Positions 26,345 to 34,272 of a stretch of 64,000 bases of DNA are shown here, piece by piece. The translations under genes and the position numbers were made by a program. The stretch covers positions 361,878 through 425,877 of the forward strand of contig NZ_BCMJ01000002.1 in assembly GCF_002583405.1 (NCBI RefSeq), written 5' to 3'. The DNA is from Secundilactobacillus silagincola (GTDB lineage: Bacteria > Bacillota > Bacilli > Lactobacillales > Lactobacillaceae). Below the pieces are notes generated by a model. That model was not told the DNA's origin. It worked only from the letters and a program-made list of their open reading frames with translations, and did not search any database. Each line of letters begins with the position of its first letter. Positions within the stretch are counted from its first letter, which is position 1.

Positions 26345-26373
26345 ATTCTAGAGACGAATAGGCTGATTGTCAA
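26345..26373 (-). promoter_or_regulatory. Promoter of the T-box transcript
   Basis: On the minus strand, TTGACA at 26373-26368 and TAGAAT at 26350-26345 are 17 bases apart. Confidence 0.85.
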
Positions 26374-26451
26374 GGAGTAATTTTACAGTTATTCGCGATA
26401 AACAGATTAAAATGGTCTGAGAAACTTTTGGAGATATGATTGAATCTGTTA

Positions 26452-27252
26452 TTAAAGAGTTGCGTTGAGCCATTCTTCAGCCAGTTTGAGCCAGTGGGCA
26501 ACGTGTGGTTGATTAGCATCACGTTTCCAAGCTGTCAAATGGTTAGCCAGTGCTAGTCCATGTGGGCCATGGCGGAAAAGATGTAGTTCAAATGGGATCT
26601 TGGCTTGGCCTAAAGCATTGGCATAGGCCAGACTATTGGCTGATGGTACCAACGGATCATCTGTGGTTGCCCAGATAAACGTTGGCACGTTTTGAGCGTT
26701 CACGTGCTCATCTGCCGCAATGGTGTCTGGATCGTCAGTCCATTGCGCTAACATGCCTTCTTTAACCGGAAAGCCGAGTTTTGGACTGATCACTGGATAG
26801 CCTAACAGAATAGCTTGTGGCTGAATCTCGTCAGCGGTGACTGCTGCTTGTTCTGTTAACCATTGGGAGTGCCAGTAGTCGTTGTAGAGGGCGGCAATGT
26901 GACCACCGACGGAAAAGCCGGCAATCGCGATTCGTTCCGGGTCAATCAACCATTCAGAAGCCTTTTGCCTTAACAACGACATCGACTTAGCCAATTCAAT
27001 CAAAGGTGCGGGATGGAGCGGCTGTTTTTCATCAACAAAACTATAGCGCAGGTAAAACGCCTGATAGCCCATATTGGCAAAGGCCATTGCCAGTGTTTCG
27101 GCTTGTTGTTCAGGAATATGGGTATAGGAGCCTCCAGGAACCACGATCATTGCTGGGTAAACGTGATCCGGGTTATCAGGGTCCTTTTCTCTCAGGTAAC
27201 CTTGTAAGTAGGCGGCGGTATTGCTGCCAAGTGATTCTTTAATGATTTGCAT
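26452..27252 (-). CDS. Alpha/beta hydrolase (acetyl esterase/lipase-like)
   Basis: The 266-residue protein has VVPGGSYTHIP near residue 36 (the HGG-like oxyanion segment), a nucleophile elbow GFSVGGH near residue 115, and DDPLVP and HGPHG for the acid and histidine. It fits the BD-FAE / acetyl-esterase group, which acts on small acyl esters. I chose ATG 27252, 8 bases after AGGA; two ATGs just upstream overlap that site. It is a single gene. Confidence 0.87.
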   Translation of the reverse strand: MQIIKESLGSNTAAYLQGYLREKDPDNPDHVYPAMIVVPGGSYTHIPEQQAETLAMAFANMGYQAFYLRYSFVDEKQPLHPAPLIELAKSMSLLRQKASEWLIDPERIAIAGFSVGGHIAALYNDYWHSQWLTEQAAVTADEIQPQAILLGYPVISPKLGFPVKEGMLAQWTDDPDTIAADEHVNAQNVPTFIWATTDDPLVPSANSLAYANALGQAKIPFELHLFRHGPHGLALANHLTAWKRDANQPHVAHWLKLAEEWLNATL

Positions 27253-27367
27253 AGTCATCATCCTAATCGTAATCTATGTTAAAATTAACACAAACAACGT
27301 CTTAACTAACGCTGAATACTAATAGTTTAACGCATTTTGGACTTCTAGAAAAAGGGAACGGTTAATA

Positions 27368-27898
27368 ATGATCAGTATACAAACAGAACGTTTGAGGATT
27401 CGACAGTTCGTAGAGTCTGACTTAGATGACTACTATGACATTGTCAAAGATCGCGAGAATGCTAAAGCGGCAGGTTTTCAGTATGCACATCAAAAGACGG
27501 ATGCGGCTTATCTGCTTCACGCTGCCATTACTCAAGGAATGATCTTTGCGATTGTAGAAACGTCGACACAGCGGGTGGTTGGCAGCATTGGTTTTTATCC
27601 GAAGATTGCCTCCAATGGTGAACAAGCAGAAGATGCGGCCGAACTGGGGTACGTGTTAAACCGTTCGTATTGGGGCAGGGGTTATATGACTGAGGCGGTT
27701 CAAAACTTGATTAAGGTGGTTTTTGATCGGCAACTGTTAAACACAATCTGGGCCAGCATTTTAGATGATAATACTCGGTCAAAACACGTTTTGGAAAAAA
27801 GCGGCTTCCATTACATTGACACTTTTACACATTCAGAACACGCACTGTATCAACCGGGGAAAACGGAAATCATCTATCGACTGGATCGTGAAGGTTGA
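27368..27898 (+). CDS. GNAT acetyltransferase, RimJ/RimL type
   Basis: The 176-residue protein begins ISIQTERLRIRQFVESDLDDYY, typical of RimJ/RimL-like acetyltransferases, and has the acetyl-CoA motif LNRSYWGRGYMTEAV near residue 98 and SKHVLEKSGFHYID. The substrate (ribosomal protein or small molecule) is unknown. AAAGGGAACGG precedes ATG 27368. Confidence 0.9.
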   Translation: MISIQTERLRIRQFVESDLDDYYDIVKDRENAKAAGFQYAHQKTDAAYLLHAAITQGMIFAIVETSTQRVVGSIGFYPKIASNGEQAEDAAELGYVLNRSYWGRGYMTEAVQNLIKVVFDRQLLNTIWASILDDNTRSKHVLEKSGFHYIDTFTHSEHALYQPGKTEIIYRLDREG

Positions 27899-27944
27899 AG
27901 TTTGCTTGCAATTTAAATGATGCCGGTTTAATATGAATACTATT

Positions 27945-28168
27945 AAGAAGAGGCGCGAATTGAAAGAGTAACTTTCAGGAGAACGGTCAGGTTCTGTGAT
28001 TGGAAGTGAAAGGGTAATTTGCCGAAGCTCGACGTGACTGATAACGCGGGGAGCTGGGACTAGTTTTAAGAAAACTAGGACTGTCGCAGTGATGTGCTGC
28101 GGAGAGCTTCCTACGGTAGAATGACTTTCAGGTCGTCTCGCAGGTAGCTGCAGGCGGCCTTTTTTATT
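27945..28168 (+). promoter_or_regulatory. Lysine riboswitch (L-box) before lysP
   Basis: The leader has the L-box conserved segments in order: AGAGGCGCGAAT, AAGAGTAA, GGAAGTGAAAGGG, GCCGAAGC, GGACTGTCGCA and TGCTGCGGAGAGCT. It ends in a terminator, AGGTCGTCTCGCA / TGCAGGCGGCCT with six T. It lowers lysP transcription when lysine is plentiful. Confidence 0.95.
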
Positions 28169-28201
28169 GCTTAAAATAAATGTGAAAGTGAGTGTAAATA
28201 A

Positions 28202-29668
28202 ATGGCGAATCAAACAGGCGGCAATGACAACGAGGTTAAGCGTTCACTGAAAACGCGCCATATCTCGATGATTGCCTTGGGCGGTAGTATTGGTACGGGG
28301 CTGTTCGTTGCCAGCGGATCAGCAATTTCAAAGGCGGGTCCCGGTGGTGGTCTACTGGCCTACGTTGCGTTAGGAGTCATGGTGTTTTTCTTGATGACTT
28401 CCCTTGGTGAAATGGCAACTAATATGCCAGTGTCGGGGTCGTTTGCAACCTATTCAACGAAGTATGTCGATCCGGCTTTAGGCTTTGCCATGGGCTGGAA
28501 CTATTGGTTTAACTGGGCGATCACACTGGCAGTGGATATTAGTACCGCTGCTTTGGTGATGAAATTCTGGTTACCAAACGTACCAGGGTGGATCTGGAGC
28601 ACATCGGTTTTAGTGATTATCTTCCTGATCAACGCGCTGACCGTTAAAGCCTTTGGGGAAACGGAATATTGGATGGCCATGATCAAGGTTGTGACCGTTA
28701 TCGTTTTCCTGATCGTCGGTTTCTTAACCATTTTTGGGATTATGGGCGGTCATGCAGTTGGCTTAAGTAACTTTACCTATAAGCAAGCCCCATTTGTGGG
28801 TGGTGCACCAGCTATTCTCAGCGTGTTCGTTGTTGCTGGGTTCTCGTTTCAGGGAACTGAATTAGTCGGGATCACTGCCGGTGAATCCGCTACGCCGGAG
28901 AAGAGTGTGCCAAAGGCGATTAACCAAGTATTCTGGCGAATTTTACTGTTTTACATCTTGGCCATTTTTGTGATTGCGTGCTTGATTCCGTATACCAGTC
29001 CAAAATTGCTAGGGTCTTCCGCCAGCGATATTGCCATTAGCCCATTCACGCTGGTCTTCCAACGTGCCGGTCTGGCTGCAGCGGCGAGTGTGATGAACGC
29101 AGTTATCCTGACTTCCGTTATTTCGGCGGCTAATTCGGGTATGTATGCCTCATCACGGATGCTTTACTCGTTATCACTGGATGATTTTGCACCTAAGTAT
29201 TTCCAGCACACCACCAAAAACGGTGTGCCTTTACGGGCTCAGATTGCAACAACAGTCGTGGGTGCCATCGCTTTTATCACCAGTATTGCTGGTCCAGAAG
29301 TGTACACTTGGTTGGTTGCTGCTTCAGGGTTGACCGGGTTTATCGCTTGGTTAGGAATCGCCATTTCTCATTTCCGGTTCCGACGTGCCTTCATCAAGCA
29401 GGGACATCAATTATCAGAGTTGAAGTTTCACGCTAAGATGTTCCCATTTGGACCACTTTTGGCACTGGTACTGTGCGTGTTAGTGATTGTGGGTCAAAAT
29501 ACCTCGGCATTTGCTCATTTTGATTGGGAGCAGATTGCGGTGACGTATCTCAGTGTGCCACTGTTCTTTATTCTGTTCTTCTACTACAAGATTCGGCATC
29601 ATACACATCTAATTCCGTTAGATGAGGTGGATGTTGCACCTCATAAACGGCAGGAAGTTGAAGATTAA
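28202..29668 (+). CDS. lysP: Lysine-specific permease (APC family)
   Basis: The 488-residue protein has 12 membrane helices and the amino acid permease signature SMIALGGSIGTGLFVASGSAI near the N-terminus. The family alone does not tell the substrate; the upstream lysine riboswitch makes lysine uptake very likely. It is a proton-driven importer of the cytoplasmic membrane. ATG 28202 has only a weak site (GAAAGTGAG). A palindromic element begins 3 bases after the stop. Confidence 0.93.
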   Translation: MANQTGGNDNEVKRSLKTRHISMIALGGSIGTGLFVASGSAISKAGPGGGLLAYVALGVMVFFLMTSLGEMATNMPVSGSFATYSTKYVDPALGFAMGWNYWFNWAITLAVDISTAALVMKFWLPNVPGWIWSTSVLVIIFLINALTVKAFGETEYWMAMIKVVTVIVFLIVGFLTIFGIMGGHAVGLSNFTYKQAPFVGGAPAILSVFVVAGFSFQGTELVGITAGESATPEKSVPKAINQVFWRILLFYILAIFVIACLIPYTSPKLLGSSASDIAISPFTLVFQRAGLAAAASVMNAVILTSVISAANSGMYASSRMLYSLSLDDFAPKYFQHTTKNGVPLRAQIATTVVGAIAFITSIAGPEVYTWLVAASGLTGFIAWLGIAISHFRFRRAFIKQGHQLSELKFHAKMFPFGPLLALVLCVLVIVGQNTSAFAHFDWEQIAVTYLSVPLFFILFFYYKIRHHTHLIPLDEVDVAPHKRQEVED

Positions 29669-29670
29669 GC

Positions 29671-29790
29671 AGAGTGTGAGAACAAGCGTTTAGAGAGTGA
29701 AAAATAAGGGCCAAACAACGGAAATCCTGGTTTTGGATTTATGTTGTTTGGCCCTTATTTGCAACTCTCTGCTTGTTTGAACACGTTTAA
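29671..29790 (+). repeat. Dispersed palindromic element, copy 5 (subfamily A)
   Basis: AGAGTGTGAGAACAAGCGTTTAG cut here at the arm, then a stem AAATAAGGGCCAAACAAC with its complement, AAATCC...GGATTT at the top, and TGCAACTCTCTGCTTGTT to ACACGTTT. It follows lysP directly. Confidence 0.88.
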
Positions 29791-29834
29791 ACAATGTGAA
29801 ATCCTGAAATCCACTGAATCGTGTCACACGTCAT

Positions 29835-29952
29835 AAACGTGCTCAAATAAGCAAAGAGTTGCATGTAAAGGGTCCCAGCACAAATCCCAAACCCATGGAT
29901 TTATGCTGGGACCCTTTACACTCCACTCTTTAAACGCTTATTTTCACACTCT
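29835..29952 (-). repeat. Dispersed palindromic element, copy 6 (subfamily A, reverse)
   Basis: On the minus strand it starts AGAGTGTGAAAATAAGCG at 29952 and ends GAGCACGTTT at 29835. The stem is TGTAAAGGGTCCCAGCA with an AAATCC...GGATTT top. It faces copy 5 across 44 bases. Confidence 0.88.
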
Positions 29953-30041
29953 TTTTAAAATTACCCACAATATATTGCATTTACCGTCAGCAATGATACA
30001 ATATGAAGTACTGACTTTTGAGGTTAAAGGAGAAATTATTA

Positions 30042-30680
30042 ATGATCGTACTTTCAGGAACCATTGGGGCTGGGAAAACCAGTTTGACCCAGCTACTTGC
30101 ACGTCACTTAAATAAACCAGCTTTTTATGAATCAGTAGAGGATAACGAGATCTTACCGTTGTTCTATCAAAATCCTAAAAAATACGGTTTTTTACTGCAA
30201 ATCTACTTCTTAAACAAGCGCTTAGATAGTATCAAGGCTGCTGCCAAAGATGACGAATCCGTTTTAGACCGCTCGATTTTTGAGGACTCCTTGTTATTCA
30301 AGCTGAATGCTGATTTAGGGCGTGCGACTCAGACTGAATCCGATATCTATAATTCTCTACTTCAAAACATGATGGAAGAATTACCGAATACCCAGGAAAA
30401 GAAGAATCCAGATTTACTGATTCACATCAATATTTCGTTTGACACCATGCTGTCTCGTATTCAGAAACGTGGTCGGTCATACGAACAAATTGATAAGGAT
30501 CCTGAGTTATACGATTACTACAAGGAATTGGACGCTCGTTACGTCGATTGGTACAAGAATTACGACAAGTCGCCTAAGATGAGTATCAATGGGGATGAAC
30601 TGGACTTTGTTGAAGACCCTAAGGCACAGCAGAAGGTTCTGTCACTGGTTGATGAAAAGATGGCCGAACTGAATCTTTAA
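30042..30680 (+). CDS. Deoxyadenosine/deoxyguanosine kinase
   Basis: The 212-residue protein has a P-loop GTIGAGKT at residues 6-13, ESVEDNEIL with the catalytic carboxylate, and LDRSIFEDSLLF (DRS motif) near residue 76. This is the deoxynucleoside kinase family of lactobacilli, which phosphorylates salvaged deoxynucleosides. AAGGAGAAATT precedes ATG 30042; the frame is open upstream, without support. It stands alone before serS. Confidence 0.92.
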   Translation: MIVLSGTIGAGKTSLTQLLARHLNKPAFYESVEDNEILPLFYQNPKKYGFLLQIYFLNKRLDSIKAAAKDDESVLDRSIFEDSLLFKLNADLGRATQTESDIYNSLLQNMMEELPNTQEKKNPDLLIHINISFDTMLSRIQKRGRSYEQIDKDPELYDYYKELDARYVDWYKNYDKSPKMSINGDELDFVEDPKAQQKVLSLVDEKMAELNL

Positions 30681-30687
30681 CCGTGAG

Positions 30688-30716
30688 TTGCTTTTAACGG
30701 GTAAATATTTTACAAT
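30688..30716 (+). promoter_or_regulatory. Promoter of the serS T-box transcript
   Basis: TTGCTT at 30688-30693 and TACAAT at 30711-30716 have a 17-base spacer. The leader starts a few bases downstream. Confidence 0.75.
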
Positions 30717-30723
30717 GAATGCA

Positions 30724-30928
30724 TGATAAAACGCGATGTACCTTTAAGTAGATGCGCAGAGAGACGGGTTGCTGAGAACCGTTCATCGAAACTCCAGTAC
30801 ATTAAAGCGGACAGTTAATCCTGTACGGTTAATCACCGTTACCGAAATTGAGTGTGCAGCTAGTCTGTAAACTTGGGTGGTACCGCGAGCTTTCGTCCCA
30901 ATTTTTGGGGCGGAAGCTTTTTTTGCGG
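30724..30928 (+). promoter_or_regulatory. T-box leader of serS, Ser specifier TCC
   Basis: The T-box core GGGTGGTACCGCG is at 30875-30887. Stem I has AGTA at 30747-30750 and GAA-AC-TCC-A at 30788-30796, so the specifier TCC (30793-30795) is a serine codon, agreeing with the gene. The terminator is GAGCTTTCGTCCC / GGGGCGGAAGCTTTTTTT. Confidence 0.95.
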
Positions 30929-30954
30929 GCCAGAATAATGAGAGGGGTATTATC

Positions 30955-32229
30955 ATGATTGATTTAAAGTTGGTTAGAAACGAAACTGATTTTGTGAAGG
31001 AAAAGTTAGCTACCCGTGGCGTTGAGGCGGCTGAAATTGATGAGCTGCTAGCAGTTGATCAAAAGCGACGTGACTTGATCGTTAAGAGTGAAACCATGAA
31101 GGCCACGCGTAACCAGGTCTCTGATGAAATTTCGCAGCTGAAACGTAATAAAGAGGATGCTTCAGATAAGATCAACCAAATGAAGCAAGTGAGTGCTGAC
31201 ATCAAGGCCATGGATGAACAGCTGACTGAGATTGCTGAGGAAGTTCATGATAAGGCTTCTCGTCTGCCAAACATTCCTAATGACAATGTCCCAGTTGGGT
31301 TGACTGAAGACGGCTCCGTTGAATTACGCAAATGGGGCGAGATTCCAAGTTTTGATTTTAAGCCGAAGTCTCACTGGGAAATTGGTGAAGCATTGGGTAT
31401 TTTAGACTTCGAACGTGGTGCCAAGGTTTCAGGCAGCCGCTTCCTGTACTACATTGGTCAGGGTGCCCGTCTGGAACGTGCCATTTACAACTTCTTCTTG
31501 GACGAAAACGAAAAAGCTGGTTTTACTGAAGTATTGCCACCATACATGGTCAACAGTGCGTCAATGTTTGGTACTGGTCAATTTCCTAAGTTTACCGAAG
31601 ACGTTTATTCGTTGAAGGAAGCGGATGAAACGTTGATTCCAACCGCTGAAGTACCATTGGTAAACTACTACCGTGATGACGTGATCGATACTGAAAAGTT
31701 GCCAGTGAAGTTTACAGCCTTGACTCCTGCCTTCCGTTCAGAAGCTGGTAGTGCTGGCCGTGATACCCGAGGCTTGATCCGGTTACACCAATTTAACAAG
31801 GTTGAGATGGTTCAATTTACAAAGCCTGAACAATCATGGGACGCCTTGGAGAAGATGACCAACCATGCTGAAGACTTACTGAAGCAATTAGGCTTAGCTC
31901 ACCATGTGATCACGTTGACCACTAGTGATATGAGTTTCACTGCCGCTATGACCCATGACCTTGAAGTTTGGTTACCATTCCAGGACAAGTATCGTGAAAT
32001 TTCAAGTTGTTCAAACTGTACTGATTTCCAAGCTCGTCGTGCTCATATCCAATATCGTGATGAGAACGGTAAGCTGCAGTACGTTCACACCTTAAATGGT
32101 TCTGGACTGGCAGTTGGCCGGACCGTTGCCGCTATTTTGGAAAACTATCAAAATGCGGATGGCACAGTTAACATCCCAGAAGTGCTGCAACCATACATGG
32201 GCGGTCAAACGAAGATCGTTAAGGAATAA
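30955..32229 (+). CDS. serS: Seryl-tRNA synthetase
   Basis: The 424-residue class II synthetase has an N-terminal coiled-coil arm (about residues 30-100) that grips tRNA-Ser, then the catalytic domain with [24 protein letters not shown] (motif 2) and [19 protein letters not shown] (motif 3). It charges serine to tRNA-Ser. ATG 30955 after GAGAGGGG gives the family N-terminus MIDLKLVRN. The open frame upstream runs through the T-box and is not coding. Confidence 0.98.
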   Translation: MIDLKLVRNETDFVKEKLATRGVEAAEIDELLAVDQKRRDLIVKSETMKATRNQVSDEISQLKRNKEDASDKINQMKQVSADIKAMDEQLTEIAEEVHDKASRLPNIPNDNVPVGLTEDGSVELRKWGEIPSFDFKPKSHWEIGEALGILDFERGAKVSGSRFLYYIGQGARLERAIYNFFLDENEKAGFTEVLPPYMVNSASMFGTGQFPKFTEDVYSLKEADETLIPTAEVPLVNYYRDDVIDTEKLPVKFTALTPAFRSEAGSAGRDTRGLIRLHQFNKVEMVQFTKPEQSWDALEKMTNHAEDLLKQLGLAHHVITLTTSDMSFTAAMTHDLEVWLPFQDKYREISSCSNCTDFQARRAHIQYRDENGKLQYVHTLNGSGLAVGRTVAAILENYQNADGTVNIPEVLQPYMGGQTKIVKE

Positions 32230-32241
32230 GCGAGTTAATTC

Positions 32242-32286
32242 AATAGTCGGTACCGGTGCTTTGAGCTGGTATCGACTATTTGTTTA
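32242..32286 (+). terminator. Hairpin after serS
   Basis: AATAGTCGGTACC pairs with GGTATCGACTATT, followed by TGTTTAC. The T tract is short, so strength is unclear. Confidence 0.6.
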
Positions 32287-32558
32287 CGGATAAATACATT
32301 TTTATAAAGCTAAATGGATAACTTATGCATTGGTACTAGTGATGGATTTACGAATCGTCAGCGTGGGGGAAAGAAGTGATACGAAAAAACGATTCAAGTT
32401 TGAAAACAATACAGAGCAACTAATCCGCGTTGTAAAATAGTTTAAATAATTTTGAAAAAGGGGTAGCTTTTTTTAGAGAATACGTGTAATATAGTTTTTG
32501 CAGTTGAAACACGGAACACTTTGCTCTGAATAACTATTCACCAATTTAAAAAAAGTTG

Positions 32559-32587
32559 TTGACAGCAGTTTTGCTGGATGATAAACT
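32559..32587 (+). promoter_or_regulatory. Promoter of the tRNA cluster
   Basis: TTGACA at 32559-32564 and TAAACT at 32582-32587 with a 17-base spacer, about 60 bases before the first tRNA. Confidence 0.8.
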
Positions 32588-32644
32588 GTAATAGTTGTTT
32601 CAAAGAGGTCGATCGTAATTGTTCACCTTTTGAGCATCATTCAT

Positions 32645-32717
32645 GGAGGATTAGCTCAGTTGGGAGAGCGTCTGCCTTACAAGCAGAGGGTCACAGGTTC
32701 GAGCCCTGTATCCTCCA
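32645..32717 (+). tRNA. tRNA-Val (anticodon TAC)
   Basis: Acceptor GGAGGAT pairs with ATCCTCC. The anticodon arm is TCTGC-CTTACAA-GCAGA and the T loop GTTCGAG. CCA is not encoded. Confidence 0.97.
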
Positions 32718-32719
32718 TT

Positions 32720-32792
32720 GAGCCGTTAGCTCAGTTGGTAGAGCATCTGACTTTTAATCAGAGGGTCGACAGTTCGAGACTGTCACGGCTCA
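32720..32792 (+). tRNA. tRNA-Lys (anticodon TTT)
   Basis: Acceptor GAGCCGT pairs with ACGGCTC. The anticodon arm is TCTGA-CTTTTAA-TCAGA. CCA is not encoded. Confidence 0.97.
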
Positions 32793-32809
32793 TTAACCAG
32801 TATCACCAT

Positions 32810-32891
32810 GCGGGTGTGGCGGAACTGGCAGACGCGCTAGATTTAGGTTCTAGTGTCTTACGACGTGGGGGTTCGAGTCCCTTCACCCGCA
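32810..32891 (+). tRNA. tRNA-Leu (anticodon TAG)
   Basis: Acceptor GCGGGTG pairs with CACCCGC. The anticodon arm is CTAGA-TTTAGGT-TCTAG, with a long variable arm as in class II tRNAs. CCA is not encoded. Confidence 0.97.
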
Positions 32892-32919
32892 TTACAATTA
32901 AATAGCAACATTCACTTTC

Positions 32920-32992
32920 GCCGACTTAGCTCAGTTGGCAGAGCATCTCACTAGTAATGAGGAGGTCGGAGGTTCGAATCCTCTAGTCGGCA
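32920..32992 (+). tRNA. tRNA-Thr (anticodon AGT)
   Basis: Acceptor GCCGACT pairs with AGTCGGC. The anticodon arm is TCTCA-CTAGTAA-TGAGG, so A is at position 34. A34 would be made inosine by a TadA-type deaminase; outside tRNA-Arg this is uncommon in bacteria. CCA is not encoded. Confidence 0.95.
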
Positions 32993-32996
32993 TTGT

Positions 32997-33068
32997 GCGG
33001 AAGTAGTTCAGTGGTAGAACATCACCTTGCCATGGTGGGGGTCGCGGGTTCGAATCCCGTCTTCCGCT
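32997..33068 (+). tRNA. tRNA-Gly (anticodon GCC)
   Basis: Acceptor GCGGAAG pairs with CTTCCGC; the discriminator is T. The anticodon arm is TCACC-TTGCCAT-GGTGG. CCA is not encoded. Confidence 0.97.
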
Positions 33069-33084
33069 TTTAACGTTTGTTCCT

Positions 33085-33170
33085 GCCGGGGTGGCGGAAT
33101 TGGCAGACGCACAGGACTTAAAATCCTGCGGTCAGTGATGACCGTACCGGTTCGATCCCGGTCCTCGGCA
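33085..33170 (+). tRNA. tRNA-Leu (anticodon TAA)
   Basis: Acceptor GCCGGGG pairs with CCTCGGC with one mismatch-like G/T pair. The anticodon arm is CAGGA-CTTAAAA-TCCTG, with a long variable arm. CCA is not encoded. Confidence 0.97.
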
Positions 33171-33192
33171 TTTCTTAATTTAATATTTATTT

Positions 33193-33266
33193 GCACCCAT
33201 AGCGCAACTGGATAGAGTGTCTGACTACGAATCAGAAGGTTGTAGGTTCGACTCCTACTGGGTGCA
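33193..33266 (+). tRNA. tRNA-Arg (anticodon ACG)
   Basis: Acceptor GCACCCA pairs with TGGGTGC. The anticodon arm is TCTGA-CTACGAA-TCAGA; A34 becomes inosine in bacteria. CCA is not encoded. Confidence 0.97.
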
Positions 33267-33290
33267 TTTTTGTTGCTTTCATACAACAAA

Positions 33291-33364
33291 CGGGAAGTAG
33301 CTCAGCTTGGTAGAGCACTACGTTCGGGACGTAGGGGTCGCAGGTTCAAATCCTGTTTTCCCGA
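33291..33364 (+). tRNA. tRNA-Pro (anticodon CGG)
   Basis: Acceptor CGGGAAG pairs with TTTCCCG with one G/T pair. The anticodon arm is CTACG-TTCGGGA-CGTAG. CCA is not encoded. It is the last gene before the cluster terminator. Confidence 0.96.
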
Positions 33365-33381
33365 TTTACGGCCGAACGTCG

Positions 33382-33413
33382 GAGGTTATCAGAAATGATA
33401 ACCTCTTTTTTTG
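33382..33413 (+). terminator. Terminator of the tRNA cluster
   Basis: GAGGTTATC pairs with GATAACCTC over AGAAAT, followed by seven or more T. Confidence 0.93.
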
Positions 33414-33704
33414 TGTTAATTTATTGAACTAAAAGCAGTGACAACTAATTTTAGGAAAAATGATTAAAATACTTACCAATATAGATTTGGGTGAGTGACT
33501 TGCCCCTTTTTGTATGCAGAAGAGAACCTGAGTCTCATCATAATCGCTTTAACGAGAGTTTTATTGACGAATGCTTTATAATAGAGGTACCCAAGAAATA
33601 ATTTGAAATATTAGTCGTGAGGTCCGAAAAACCTTTACTATAGGTAGAAACTTTTTCGATTTGGAAAAAATTGGGCATTTAGGCGATAAATTAAAGTTTA
33701 AACC

Positions 33705-33753
33705 TTTGCAATTTCACCAAACATTCGTATAATGAAAGTCAACATTAGTCAAA
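33705..33753 (+). promoter_or_regulatory. ctsR-clpC promoter with CtsR operator
   Basis: TTTGCA at 33705-33710 and TATAAT at 33728-33733 are 17 bases apart. AGTCAAC (33737-33743), three bases, then AGTCAAA (33747-33753) matches the CtsR heptad direct repeat and covers the transcription start, so CtsR represses its own operon until heat or protein stress. Confidence 0.87.
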
Positions 33754-33787
33754 CATGATTGCTAAGTTGGTGAATGGAGGGAGTAGC

Positions 33788-34255
33788 GTGCAAAATCAAA
33801 ATATTTCCGATATTATTGAGAAGTACCTGAAGGAGATTTTGTCGGATACGGAGCACGTGGAAATTCGCCGATCTGAAGTTGCGGATTTGTTCAATGTGGT
33901 GCCGTCACAAATTAACTATGTGATTAAAACCCGGTTTACTTTATCCAATGGGTATTTGGTTGAAAGCAAGCGAGGCGGTGGCGGCTATATTCGAATCGAA
34001 AAGGTTAACCTATTAGATGATACCGATGTTTTAGACTCATTGATTGAAACGATTGGTGATTCAATTGGGCAACGTGATGGTTATGCTGTGGTTCAGGGAC
34101 TTTACGAGAGTGGTGTGATTGGTCGTAGAGAGGCTAATATTATTTTAACCATCTTAAGTAAGGATACCTTGCAAATGGAAAACCGTGCGGAAGAGAACGG
34201 CTTGAGGGCGCGTATTTTAGTGAGTATCTTAAAACATCTACGCTATGAGAGCTAA
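33788..34255 (+). CDS. ctsR: Class III stress regulator CtsR
   Basis: The 155-residue repressor has the winged helix with VVPSQINYVIKTRFTLSNGYLVESKRGGGGYIRI, including the glycine-rich wing that senses heat, and the C-terminal ClpC-contact domain. GTG 33788 follows GGAGGGAGT and gives the usual VQNQNISDIIE start. It represses clp genes through the site just upstream and shares a transcript with clpC, 17 bases on. Confidence 0.97.
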   Translation: MQNQNISDIIEKYLKEILSDTEHVEIRRSEVADLFNVVPSQINYVIKTRFTLSNGYLVESKRGGGGYIRIEKVNLLDDTDVLDSLIETIGDSIGQRDGYAVVQGLYESGVIGRREANIILTILSKDTLQMENRAEENGLRARILVSILKHLRYES

Positions 34256-34272
34256 GAAAGTGAGGAATTTAC

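Larger units (their letters stand above)
32230..32644 (+). other. Intergenic region between serS and the tRNA cluster
   Basis: These 415 bases hold the serS hairpin, an AT-rich stretch without a recognisable gene, and the tRNA promoter at 32559-32587. I see no further structure. Confidence 0.7.
33365..33787 (+). other. Intergenic region before ctsR
   Basis: After the tRNA terminator come about 290 bases without a gene, including a TATAAT at 33577-33582 and a loose palindrome CGAAAAA...TTTTTCG at 33626-33659 of unclear meaning, and then the ctsR promoter and CtsR box. Confidence 0.6.

Noticed and set aside
27833..28213. Minus-strand frame over the lysine riboswitch
   Set aside because: The DNA is explained by the L-box RNA on the plus strand.
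32630..32905. Open frame of 91 codons over the first three tRNA genes
   Set aside because: It translates tRNA sequence; the tRNA cloverleafs explain the DNA fully. The antisense frame at 33008-33289 is rejected for the same reason.
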